From: Galeruca laticollis
Lineage: Eukaryota; Arthropoda; Insecta; Coleoptera; Chrysomelidae
Assembly: GCA_963921935.1 (NCBI GenBank)
Contig: OY998180.1
Location: 87,045,139 to 87,109,138, forward strand
Direction: 5' to 3'
DNA length: 64,000 bases
A program made the translations under genes and the position numbers. Each line of letters starts with the position of its first letter. Positions within the stretch are counted from its first letter, which is position 1. This document shows positions 21,501 to 33,035 of this stretch, piece after piece. The notes beneath the pieces were generated by a model. The model was not told the origin of the DNA. It worked only from the letters and a program-made list of their open reading frames with translations, and ran no database searches.

Positions 21501-24500
21501 TGGAAGAAAACAAACAATGGAAAATAACAGGAAAACCAAACGCACATTTGTGCCATCAATTGGGAGATTCTGATTTTGGAACAACACCCAATATCAACAC
21601 GGAGGCGTATAAAGCCCTCCTGTCTGGAAAAAACCAACCCAAGGTGGGAAGCAAGATCTAAAAAGGGATAACGCGTGAATTTAACAAAAACAAAAGAAAA
21701 AATGATGGGAAAGCACGCAAAAATAAAGAGGTTACTGAAGAGGAGTGGTAACCGTAAACATGCATGTTTCTAGTTCATTAGCCTTCATCAGTACGGTATA
21801 ACCAAGTATGGATGTGAAACTTGGGAGCAACGATGTTGAATGAAACATGGAAGATAACAAACAACGGAAAATAACAGGAAAACCAAACGCACATTTGTGC
21901 CATCAATTGGGAGATTCCGATTTTGGAACAACACCCAATATCAACACGGAGGCGTATGAAGCCCTTTTGTCTGAAAAAATCCAACCAAAGAAGGGAAGCA
22001 AGATCGAAAAAGGGATAACGCGTGAATTTAACAAAAACAAAAGAAAAAATCATGGGAACGCACGCAAAAATAAAGAGGTTACTGGAGGGGAGTCGTAACC
22101 GTAAACATGCATGTTTCTAGCTCATTAGCCTTCATCAGTACGGTATAACCAAGTATGGATGTGAAACTTGGGAGCAACGATGTTGAATGAACCATGAAAG
22201 ATAACAAACAACGGAAAATAACAGGAGAACCAAACGCACATTTGTGCCATCAATTGGGAGATTCCGATTTTGGAACAACACCCAATATCAACAAGGAGGC
22301 GTGTAAAGCCCTCCTGTCTGGAAAAAACCAACCCAAGGTGGGGAGCAAGATCGAAAAAGGGATAACGCGTGAATTTAACAACAACAAAAGAAAAAATCAT
22401 GGGAAAGCGCGCAAAAATAAAGAGGTTACTGAAGAGGAGGGGTAACCGTAAACATGTATGTTTCTAGCTCATTAGCCTTCATCAGTACGGGATAACCAAG
22501 TATGGATGTGAAACTTGGGAGCAACGATGTTGAATGAAACATGGAAGATAAAAAACAACGGAAATAACAGGAAAACCAAACGCACATTTGTGCCATCAAT
22601 TGGGAGATTCCGATTTTGGAACAACACCCGATATCAACACGGAGGCGTATAAAGCCCTCGTGTCTGGAAAATACCAATCCAGGGTGGGAAGCAAGATCGA
22701 AAAAGGGATAACGCGTGAATTTAACAAAAACAAAAGAAAAAATCATGAGAAAGCACGCAAAAATAAAGAGGTTACTGAAGAGGAGTGGTAACCGTAAACA
22801 TGCATGTTTCTAGCTCATTAGCCTTCATCAGTACGGTATAACCAAGTATGGATGTGAAACGTGGGAGCAACGATGTTGAATGAAACATGGAAGATAACAA
22901 ACAACGGAGAATAACAGGAAAACCAAACGCACATTTGTGCCATCAATTGGGAGATTCCGATTTTGGAACAACACCCAATATCAACACGGAGGCGTATAAA
23001 GCCCTCCTGTCTGGGAAAAACCAACCCAAGGTGGGAAGCGAGATCTAAAAAGGAATAACGCGTGAATTTAACAAAAACAAAAGAAAAAATCATGGGAAAG
23101 CACGCAAAAATAAAGAGGTTACTGAAGAGGAGTGGTAACCGTAAACATTCATGTTTCTAGCTCATTAGCCTTCATCAGTACGGTATAACCAAGTATGGAT
23201 GTGAAACTTGGGAGCAACGATGTTGAATGAAACATGGAAGATAACAAACAACGGAAAATAACAGGAAAACCAAACGCACATTTGTGCCATCAATTGGGAT
23301 ATTCCGATTTTGGAACAACACCCAATATCATTACGGAGGCGTATAAAGCCCTCCTGTCTGGAAAAAACCAACCCAAGGTGGGAAGCAAGATCTAAAAAAG
23401 GGATAACGTGTGAATTTAACAAAAACAAAAGAAAAAATGATGGGAAAGCACGCAAAAATAAAGAGGTTACTGAAGAGGAGTGGTAACCGTAAACATGCAT
23501 GTTTCTAGCTCATTAGCCTTCATCAGTACGGTATAACCAAGTATGGATGTGAAACTTGGGAGTAACGATGTTGAATGAAACATGGAAGATAACAAACAAC
23601 GGAAAATAACAGGAAAACCAAACGCACATTTGTGCCATTAGTTGGGATATTCCGATTTTGGAATAACACCCAATATCAACACGGAGGCGTATAAAGCCCT
23701 TTTGTCTGGAAAAAACCAACCCAAGGTGGGAAGCAAGATCGAAAAAGGGGTAACGCGTGAATTTAAGAAAAACAAAAGAAAAAATCATGGGAAAACACGC
23801 AAAAATAAAGAGGTTACTGAAGAGGAGTGGTAACCGTAAACTTGCATGTTTCTAGCTCATTAGCCTTCATCAGTACGGTATAACCAAGTATGGATGTGAA
23901 ACTTGGGAGCAACGATGTTGAATGAAACATGGAAGATAACAAACAACGGAGAATAACAGGAAAACCAAACGCACATTTGTGCCATCAATTGGGTGATTCC
24001 GATTTTGTAACAACACCCAATATCAACACGGAGGCGTATAAAGCCCTCCTGTCTGGGAAAAACCTACCCAAGGTGGGAAGCAAGATCGAAAAGGGATAAC
24101 GCGTGAATTTAACAAAAACAGAAGAAAAAATCATGGGAAATCACGCAAAAATAAAGAGGTTACTGAAGAGGAGTGGTAACCGTAAACATGCATGTTTCTA
24201 GCTCATTAGCCTTCATCAGTACGGTATAACCAAGTATGGATGTGAAACTTGGGAGCAACGATGTTGAATGAAACATGGAAGATAACAAACAACGGAGAAT
24301 AACAGGAAAACCAAACGGACATTTGTGCCATCAATTGGGAGATTCCGATTTTGTAACAACACACAATATCAACACGGAGGCGTATAAAGCCCTCCTGTCT
24401 GGGAAAAACCTACCCAAGGTGGGAAGCAAGATCGAAAAAGGGATAACGCGTGAATTTAACAAAAACAGAAGAAAAAATCATGGGAAATCACGCAAAAATA

Positions 24501-25561
24501 AAGAGGTTACTGAAGAGGAGTGGTAACCGTAAACATGCATGTTTCTAGCTCATTAGCCTTCATCAGTACGGTATAACCAAGTATGGATGTGAATCTTGGG
24601 AGCAACGATGTTGAATGAAACATGGAAGATAACAAACAACGGAGAATAACAGGAAAACCAAACGCACATTTGTGCCATCAATTGGGAGATTCCGATTTTG
24701 TAACAACACCCAATATCAACACGGAGGCGTATAAAGCCCTCCTGTCTGGGAAAAACCTACCCAAGGTGGGAAGCAAGATCGAAAAAGGGATAACGCGTGA
24801 ATTTAACAAAAACAAAATAAAAAATCACGAGAAAGCCGCAAAAATAAAGAGGTTACTGAAGAGGAGTGGTAACCGTAAACATGCATGTTTCTAGCTCATT
24901 AGCCTTCATCAGTACGGTATAACCAAGTATGGATGTGAAAGTTGAGAGCAACGATGTTGGATGAAACATGGAAGATAACAAACAACGGAAAATAACAGGA
25001 AAACCAAACGCACATTTGTGCCATCAATTGGGAGATTCCGATTTTGGAACAACACTCAATATCAACTGGAAGGCGTATAAAGCCCTTCTGTCTGGAAAAA
25101 AACAAACAAAGGTGGGAAGCAAGATCGAAAAAGGGATAACGCGTGAATTTAACAAAAACAAAAGCAAAAATCATGGGAAAGCGCGCAAAAATAAAGAGGT
25201 TACTGAAGAGGAGTGGTAACCGTAAACATGCATGTTTCTAGCTCATTAGCCTTCATCAGTACGGTATAACCAAGTATGGATGTGAAACTTGGTAGCGACG
25301 ATGTTGAATGAAACATGGAAGATAACAAACAACGGAAAATAACAGGAAAACCGAACGCACATTTGTGCCATCAATTGGGAGATTCCGATTTTGGAACAAC
25401 ACCCAATATCAACACGGATGCGTATAAAGCCCTCCTGTCTGGAAAAAACCAACCCAAGGTGAGAAGCAAGATCGAAAAAGGGATAACACGTGAATTTAAC
25501 AAAAACAAAAGAAAAAATCATGGGAAAGCACGCAAAAATAAAGAGGTTACTGAAGAGGAGT

Positions 25562-25618
25562 GGTAACCGTAAACATGCATGTTTCTAGCTCATTAGCCCT
25601 CATCAGGACGGTATAACC
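25562..25618 (-). ncRNA. Hammerhead-like motif, last monomer of the array
   Basis: This copy has small changes (CCCTCATCAGGACGG on the plus strand) that alter the base of helices I and II but keep CTGATGA and GAAAC. It marks the end of the regular array, which stops about 275 bases later. Confidence 0.55.
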
Positions 25619-25893
25619 AAGTATGGATGTGAAACTTGGGAGCAACGATGTTGAATGAAACATGGAAGATAACAAACAACGGAAAATAACAGGAAAACCA
25701 AACGCACATTTGTGCCATCAATTGGGATATTCCGATTTTAGAACAACACCCAATATCATTACGGAGGCGTTTAAAGCCCTCCTGTCTGGAAAAAGCAACC
25801 CAAGGTGGGAAGCGGGATCGAAAAAAGGGATAACGTGTGAATTCAACAAAAACAAAAGAAAAAATGATGGGAAAGCACGCAAAAATAAAGAGG

Positions 25894-26300
25894 GCTCACA
25901 TTTAATAGTATAAGTCGAACTGTTGGTGTGACAAGTCTTCTGGCCTGTACAATTTCGCCATTTATTTTTATTTTTCCATCATATTCGGCCATGAATTTAT
26001 CGACTATCGTGGTACAGGTTAGGTATATACACATCCGGTTGTGAGATAATTTTGAAGAAAACAAAATATTTTTTGGTTGGATAATTTCTCAAAGTGGGAT
26101 TAAATAATCCTGAATTTTTTCATTATTACTTGCGGGAAAAATTATTGCTTGGTCTTTTTTTGGAAACTGTTGTTGAATGATTGAGGAGTGGGTGTTTTGA
26201 GAACTTCTGTAGTCAGAAGTCTCGCCGGATATAATTTCCATAATTGTTGCTAGGTGCATGAATGCGGGCCTGTATTCCAATTTATATTTATCATATCACT
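25894..26300 (-). pseudogene. Jockey-like ORF1 (gag) fragment abutting the satellite
   Basis: The minus strand reads from about 26280 (MEYRPAFMHLATIMEI) through one stop at 26086-26088 into ILFSSKLSHNRMCIYL...GEIVQARRLVTP...ILLNVS, where the satellite cuts it off. The core matches the N-terminal gag region of insect jockey-like elements and is closely similar to the ORF1 at 43944-44390. Such proteins coat the retrotransposon RNA. The zinc knuckles and everything 3' are missing, so this is a 5' fragment, unlike the usual 5'-truncated copies. Confidence 0.7.
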
Positions 26301-27338
26301 TGAAAAACTGCGAAATTCGACCGGTTCTGTAGTAAGTAGATAAAATGATGCAGGTTAATTACAAATAAACGGGTTTTTTTCACGAGTTTATGTGGTATTA
26401 GTCAAAATTGACTTACGTGTCCGATGGAGAAGCACTAATATTCACTATACTGTATGTAATTGAGTTTGACTTTGATCAATAAACACTGTTAAATTTGAAA
26501 AATATAGGAGCTGACACAAATACTAATTACACATTCGTTGTCAGACTGTTAATCCCTATTACTAAAGAATCAAGTACCGTTCTTAAAGATTACAAGACTA
26601 CGAATAAGAATTTTAATATTGGCGCAAACAGTAATAAATTTATAAAAATAGTTCGTCATAAGATATTTCATCATTTTCTTAAATACACGTGTACAATAAA
26701 AACTTATATTGATAATATATTACTATGGAATTGAAAAATATGGTGCATATGGCATCATTACGAATTATAATGATATGTTTCTTTCAACAGCGGTTAGAAT
26801 GTAATTACGTGTTGCTGGTAAATTTTTTGTGAACAAACTTATCTATTTTGTTTATATATCTATGGATCAAACTTGGATCAGCTGAGTTGATATATAAGTA
26901 GCCGGTCAAACTCGCCCAAAGCGACTAAAAGCGCACCAGAGCTCTGGGAAGATTTTGGCGTCTGTTTATTGGAGAAAATCCTCCAAATACAAAGAGAAGT
27001 TATTTCCCATCAAGACTATGACAAGTGTCACTAGTTTCTGGCTATAATGACAAAATTTCACGAACTACCTACATTTGTAATTGTTTCCACATCAGCTTCA
27101 ATCTTTAGTTTTGGCCTCACGGCGAAGTTGTATTGTTTTCATAAAATCATCCGATGGTTGGGAAATAGCAGTTTCTACAATGTAATAAAACATTTCTGCA
27201 AGTCTTCATCACACAATTATTAGCATCAGATCTAATTATGCCATGTATAAATATGTCAAAATCTAATAAATAGGCCTATAATAATATTGAATGCTATGTA
27301 CTGAATTTGTACACTATATAAATTGTTTCTCATTAAAC
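26301..27338. other. No recognisable gene
   Basis: AT-rich sequence with short chance open frames only. I saw no repeats or motifs I can assign. Confidence 0.5.
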
Positions 27339-27410
27339 TGTATCTTTACTAGTGTTTTTAAATGAAACTCACGGTCTCTAGTTAATTCCACAATATAATA
27401 CAAGTTATTG

Positions 27411-27475
27411 AAAATTCTAAAAAATTGACAATTGTTTCGATAAATCAATATCATCGTCAGAATGACAGAAGTTAC
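27411..27475 (-). ncRNA. Hammerhead-like motif in Penelope-like 3' region (left arm)
   Basis: The minus strand carries CTGACGA, a GATA/TATC helix II, GAAAC, the palindrome ACAATTGT and C. Short flanking helices (ATT/AAT and TTCT/AGAA across an internal loop) complete a type I layout. Hammerheads with tiny helix III are established in Penelope-like elements; this example was assigned by eye. Confidence 0.6.
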
Positions 27476-28325
27476 ATTTCATTTTATGCCTACCTGATGT
27501 TTAGTAGTTATTTTTGGCTAGACCAAGAAGTAACCTAACTTGTGATTGGCTTAATATATGTTTATAGAAAAAAGAAGATGTGATATGACAAGTATTGAAG
27601 CTTAGATATTATTAGCCCCATGGTGATATCCTGGATATCATTTTTCCAATTAAGATCAGTATAACTGTGCAATGATATAGAAAACCAGAAAAACTATATC
27701 TGCTGATCTTTACAATTATCACTTAAGAAGACAGTTTATTAGTGGAGAATTCCCTAGATTTAACTGTTCATTGACAACTTCATATTGTGGGTTTCTTAAA
27801 TGTCTTCTAATTTCCAGTTCTTCAAGGAAATCCAGTTCTTGTTTCTTTTCACAAATATGCAGCACTTCTAGTTCTGTGTTAGGTGTCAATGAATGATTGG
27901 TGTTAAGTAGATGTTTTGCCAATCATTCATTGACACCTAACACAGAACTAGAAGTGCTGCATATTTGTGAAAAGAAACAAGAACTGGAAATTAGAAGACA
28001 TTTAAGAAACCCACAATATGAAGTTGTCAATGAACAGTTAAATCTAGGGAATTCTCTACTAATCAACTGTCTTCTTAAGTGATAATTGTAAAGATCAGCA
28101 GATATAGTTTTCCTGGTTTTCTATATCATTGCACAGTTATACTGATTTTAATTAGAAAAATGATATCCAGGATATCACCATAGGGCTAATAATATCTAAG
28201 CTTCAATATTTGTAATATCACATCTTCTTTTTTCTATAAACATATATTAAGCCAATCACAAGTTAGGTTACTTCTTGGTCTAGCCAAAAATAACTACTAA
28301 ACATCAGGTAGGCATAAAATGAAAT

Positions 28326-28388
28326 GTAACTTTTGTCATTCTGACGATGATATTGATTTATCGAAACAATTGTCAATTTTCTAGGATT
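28326..28388 (+). ncRNA. Hammerhead-like motif in Penelope-like 3' region (right arm)
   Basis: Same core on the plus strand: CTGACGA near 28341, GAAAC near 28363. The distal helix I is weaker here (TTTT against AGGA). Confidence 0.58.
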
Positions 28389-28505
28389 TTCAATAACTTG
28401 TATTATATTGTGGAATTAACTAGAGACCGTGAGTTTCATTTAAAAACACTAATTTGAGCATATTCCACGAAGTAAGGGTCGAGACAGTCAATTGTATCTT
28501 TACTA

Positions 28506-30715
28506 TTCATGTCTTCTCTAAATGTTTACAAACTCTGTAGTGAATGAAATTTGATATACTTTCTCAAAATAAAATCGTCCTCATCTTCATAATGTTATTT
28601 ACACAAACTCCAATGCCATTTCCTATATGAACTTATGACGTTTCAGTTTTCTTGTTAATATTTCATTACATGAAGTAAATGGATGTGAATAAAATATCAT
28701 ATACTACCGTCTGAATGCTCGCAAGAAAAATATAATTTCACTGTCGATTTATTTTCTCTAAGACGATCTATCAATTCACTTGAAATTATCCGTTGTTGCT
28801 TGCGTCTTGCTGCGTAAAACTTTCAAAGCACTCAGACAACGAATAAATATTTTTCTCGAAAATACCTTCCAGCAGGTGGATTTTTTATCATGAAATGTAA
28901 ATAGGAAGATGAAAATAATCTGCTCTTTTTCCCAATATTTATCTACCCACCTTTCTCGACTTTGCAGTACTCTTCAGTATTCTCATGCTTCAACAGGGGC
29001 GGCGTAAAAAAGGCTAAAATATATTTATTCCTTTCTATTAACAGCTGTAGAAAACATACTGGTATGTTCAACGCTTTCACCACTGAATACGGTTTATTGT
29101 AAATACGCTTAAAAATTGATAGATGTAGCTATGAATGTGATAAAACTGCTTTGACTTTTCTTTTGAATACGTTATGTAATGAAAATTTTCCTGAGATCTA
29201 CCAGTAGTAATTTATCATAGGATTATATATCTCAACAGTACTGCATTGGTTATTATTCGAAATCATTTAATCGCTATCTTCTTCTAAACTTGTAGATAAA
29301 TCATTATCCAGATCGGACAAGAAACTCAAGTGATCAGCAAGATGCTCCAAATCTTTCTCAGCGAGTTAGATTCGACTCATACCCCAGATAACAATTTTAG
29401 GTACTATACATTTGATAGGAATATTCTCTTAGGAATAATAATAATATGCTATGGATATGCGTTTTTTGCATTCAGCATGTACTAAGGATGTTCCAAGAAT
29501 ATGGAAATGTCCCGCATAAGTTTGTGCTACAGACATTCTATGTGCATACCAAAGCATATTCTTTGCATGTACATTTCACATATTTTAGAATTTTGTGGGG
29601 AAAGTACAAACATTGCACATGATATGTACATCTGCTGGGAATGTGATTCACGTGAAAAGCATATTCTATAGTAGAGCAAACTCACATCTTATGCATGTGC
29701 TATTCTGTAATCAAAAGAATGGGTTTAGTATAAATATTTTTTCTTATTTAAATTTTTTATCACACTTGGTTGTACCAAAAAATAAAAAGGTACAAACCAT
29801 TGTGATAAAATATTAAAATATTCCAGAAATTGTTATTTACTATTGATCTGAACATCTAAACAGAATATACCATATGAAAATAGAACAATAGCCCAAAATG
29901 ATTGAAAGCCTATATGAAATTTCAAGAAATATGATTGCAAACAATAAGTTGAGCTTGCCTTTAGACTCCCTGATTTACATGCATAGCTAAAATAATAAAA
30001 ATTTACAATATCTTTCAAAAACTCTTGAGCTTTTAGTAGTACATTTTATCAGAAATTTCTACAATGGACAATGACATACTAATTGTGGACTTCTGCTTAT
30101 TTCCATAATATTTCAGTCAGAAGAAATTCTGCTTAAGCTGCTATATGTGTGAAAAGTGTTTATTTATTGTTGTAACTATTTTTGTTAAGCTGAAAAATTA
30201 ACATATGACTTTATACTTTATTTTATCTCCAACTTGTTCAGGACCTCGAGATTCTATGTAAGACGTACTTACAGTAATGATTTTGTAAAAACCCTAAACA
30301 TATATTGTTACAAATATTACAATGTAGTTGCCAGTAATATTCAAATGATACCCAAAATCGTATTAACTGATATATAATTAATATATATTAAACTAACGAA
30401 ATTAACATTTTTTGATAAAAAATGAAAAAAATAATATTCTGCCATATTTAAACCAAATAATAATTCTTAGAATAAAGCATATACATTCCACATCTTAATT
30501 ATCTCCACATCCTTACTCTAAAAATAGAAAACATATCAAACTAAGCATATTTGAGTGGTACTTTTTATATTACCTTTTGATTTTTCATCCTTCACAAGCC
30601 ACGCTTTGATGACACTAATAATATATGTTTCTGTAGCTAGCCTAAAACAAACTTTTACTGCATCTGCAAGAAATATTCAATAAAATTACCAATCAAACAA
30701 TAATATAGTAGAATA
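28506..30715. other. No recognisable gene
   Basis: About 2.2 kb of AT-rich DNA. Short open frames near 29600 and 30000 show no family resemblance, and no transposon ends or tandem repeats were noticed. Confidence 0.5.
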
Positions 30716-33035
30716 GTGTTTTAAATGAAACTCACGGTTTCTAGTTAATTCCACAATATGTGAAAAATGTTGTAAATTCTAAAAAATTGACAATTGTTTC
30801 GATAAATCAATATCATCGACAGAATGACAGAAGTTACATTTCATTTGGTGCCTACCTGATGTTTAGTAGTTATTTTTGGCTAGACCAAGAAGGGACCTAA
30901 CTTGTGATTGACTTAATATATGTTAGTAGAAAAAAGAAGAAGATGTGATATTACAAATATTGAAACTTAGATATTATTAGCCCTATGGTGATATCCTGGA
31001 TATTATTTTTCCAATTAAGATCAGTTAAACTGTGCAATGATATAGAAAACCAGAAAAACTATATCTGCTGACCTTTACAATTATCACTTAAGAAGACAGT
31101 TTATTAGTGGAGAACTCGCTAGATTTAACTGTTCATTGACAACTTCATATTGTGGGTTTCTTGAATGTCTTCTAATTTCCAATTCTTCAAGGAAATCTAG
31201 TTCTTGTTTCTTTTCACAAATATGTAGCACTTCTAGTTTTATGTTAGGTGTCAATGAATGATTGGTGTCAAGTAGATGTTTTGCGTAGTGGGATTTATCT
31301 GGTTGTTTTATTCTGTATGCTCGTAAGTGCTCACTGTATCGGATTTCAAAATTCCTAAGGGTCTGACCCAAATAGACAGCATTACATTCTGGACATTTGT
31401 GTTTGTATATACCTGACTTCTTTAATTGGGGTATTTTTGTTTTTACATTTAACAATTTTGTACTAACGTTACTTTCTGTTTTAAAAGAAATTGTTGTATT
31501 CGTTGCTGAAGATATTATCTTTGAAATATTATTAGAAATATTTCCTGCATATGTGATGGTTTTTCAAGTTTTTATTTCATCAGTTTGTTTAGGAAATATT
31601 AGTTGTAATGCCACTTTTTCCTCTTTTTTATTAATTAGCTTATTTATCATATCTAATGGACAACCGTTGGATGTTGCTATTTGTCTAATTATATTAATCT
31701 CTCTATCGAAATTACATTTGTTCATAGGAATTGAAAAAGCTCTATGTATCATTGAATTATATGCTGCTAGTCTGTGTGACATAGGGTGGTTAGAATTGAA
31801 TGGAATTGTCACATCAGTCTGTGTTGATTTTCGGTAAATTGAATAATCAAGTACATTATTAACTCTTTGAATTTTTGTATCAAGAAAATTGATTGAGCTA
31901 TTTTCTTCAATTTCTAATGTAAATTCAATTTTTGGGTGTAAATTATTGATGTGGTTGAAAAATACATCTAATTGTCGTTCACTACCCACGAAACAAGCTA
32001 AAATGTCACCTACATATCTATACCAAAATAAAACATTTTTCGAAATATTACTTTCAAAGATCGATCTTTCTAAATTGTCCATAAAAATGCTTGCCAAAAT
32101 TGGTGATATAGGGCTTCCCATTGGTATATCTGATATTATCCCTGGATTAATATTTTCATCTTCTAGTAATTTTCTTACAAGTATTAGACATTCTTTAGGA
32201 GGAATTTTAGTGAACATATCAGTAACATCGAACGAAATGAGCTTATAGTTATCTTGCAAGTTGATTGCTTTCAACTTTTTATTAGTTCTATTGAATTTCT
32301 AATTGAGTACTGAGATTCATATCCGTAACTATTAAGTATATTGTTGAGCCTCTTTGCCAATATATTATTAGGAGCATTAACATAAGAAACTACAGGTCTA
32401 ATTGGTTTCTTTATTTTATGTAATTTAACGGTTCCATATAATTGTGGACAATGAGGATTCTTATGTATGATAGACCTTTTTTCGTAATCACTTCAAAGAT
32501 CATTTGAATTATTAACAATATCCCTTACATTATTAGAAAACTTTTTTGTTGGGTCTGCTTTAAGAACTTTTACATCGCTTGATTCTATAAAGTCATATAT
32601 TTTGGAATTGTAATTTTCAGTTGTCAAAATGACAGTTGTGTTCCTCTTATCATATTTTGTAACTGTTAGGTTATTATCTTCTACTTTCTGTTTGTTTGAC
32701 GTTTAACTTTCGAAGGTTCAATATTTTTGATTAATTTGGCAATTTTTAATTTCTCATAAAGAAAATTATTGGAATTAGATTTTAAAGCTACTTCCGACTC
32801 TGTAGCTATAATTTGTTTAATATTATTCGGAAATTTTGGTGGTATGCTGTACTTTAAACCTTTATTTAAAAATTCTATTTCACTATTTGTAAAATTTGTG
32901 TTAGAAAGGTTTTCAAATCGTGGTGCAGTTTGTGTTGGTATGTAGGTACTTACAGTTTCATGATGTTTTGAGTATCGAATTTCATGTTTTGTGTGTTCAA
33001 GATTCTGTAGCTTTTTTTCTTGTTCCTTGAATTTC
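30716..33035 (-). pseudogene. Penelope-like element copy, minus strand, inactive
   Basis: A near full-length Penelope-like reverse transcriptase plus GIY-YIG gene reads on the minus strand. The N-terminal region (KFKEQEKKLQNLEHTKHEI) starts near 33040. RT motif A (FDVTDMFTKIPPKE) is present. About 27 residues before the PMGSPISP motif are deleted, and the catalytic YVDD is YVGD. A stop near 31562 precedes the GIY-YIG part, which includes CPECNAVYLGQT near 31370. The 3' region, including a hammerhead-like segment with a broken core, ends near 30716. It abuts an oppositely oriented copy head to head at 33036. Confidence 0.88.
30772..30835 (-). ncRNA. Decayed hammerhead-like motif in Penelope-like 3' region
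   Basis: The equivalent segment reads CTGTCGA instead of CTGACGA, changing an invariant core adenine. Helix II, GAAAC and ACAATTGT are kept. This copy should not cleave. Confidence 0.5.

Larger units (their letters stand above)
12330..25893. repeat. 347-bp satellite array, 39 monomers, each with a minus-strand hammerhead motif
   Basis: Head-to-tail copies of a ~347-base unit fill 13.6 kb. The landmark TTAGCCTTCATCAG recurs 39 times, first at 12417 and last near 25593, with a few steps of 343-348 bases. The array starts and ends at nearly the same phase (CACGCAAAAATAAAGAGG), which suggests whole units were added. Both strands of the unit are largely free of stops: about 83 codons on the plus strand and 91 on the minus. 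No known domain appears, the frames are broken in many copies by indels and stops, and changes are not codon-like. I therefore read it as non-coding satellite. Blocks of several monomers are duplicated within the array. Confidence 0.97.
27352..28492. mobile_element. Penelope-like element, palindromic 3'-end pair with 13-bp target duplication
   Basis: Two inverted copies of a Penelope-like 3' region face each other head to head with a 21-base spacer at 27900-27920. The flanks repeat TGTATCTTTACTA exactly (27339-27351 and 28493-28505), so the palindrome arrived as one unit. Each arm holds the last ~50 codons of the GIY-YIG endonuclease domain (LTPNTELEVLHICEKKQE...), the 3' untranslated region, and a hammerhead-like motif. 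The right arm has the fuller 3' end (GGGTCGAGACAGTCAAT); the left arm stops at GTGTTTTT. A small deletion (DFLEEL) marks the right arm. Confidence 0.85.

Noticed and set aside
12330..25893. CRISPR-like array (regular repeats with spacers).
   Set aside because: The units are ~347 bp with no short repeat/spacer alternation, and the setting is eukaryotic.
12417..25913. Dozens of ~83-codon plus-strand and ~91-codon minus-strand open frames in the satellite, looking like a conserved protein family.
   Set aside because: They recur because the monomer recurs. Both strands are open at once, many copies are broken by single-base indels or stops, and no known domain is visible.
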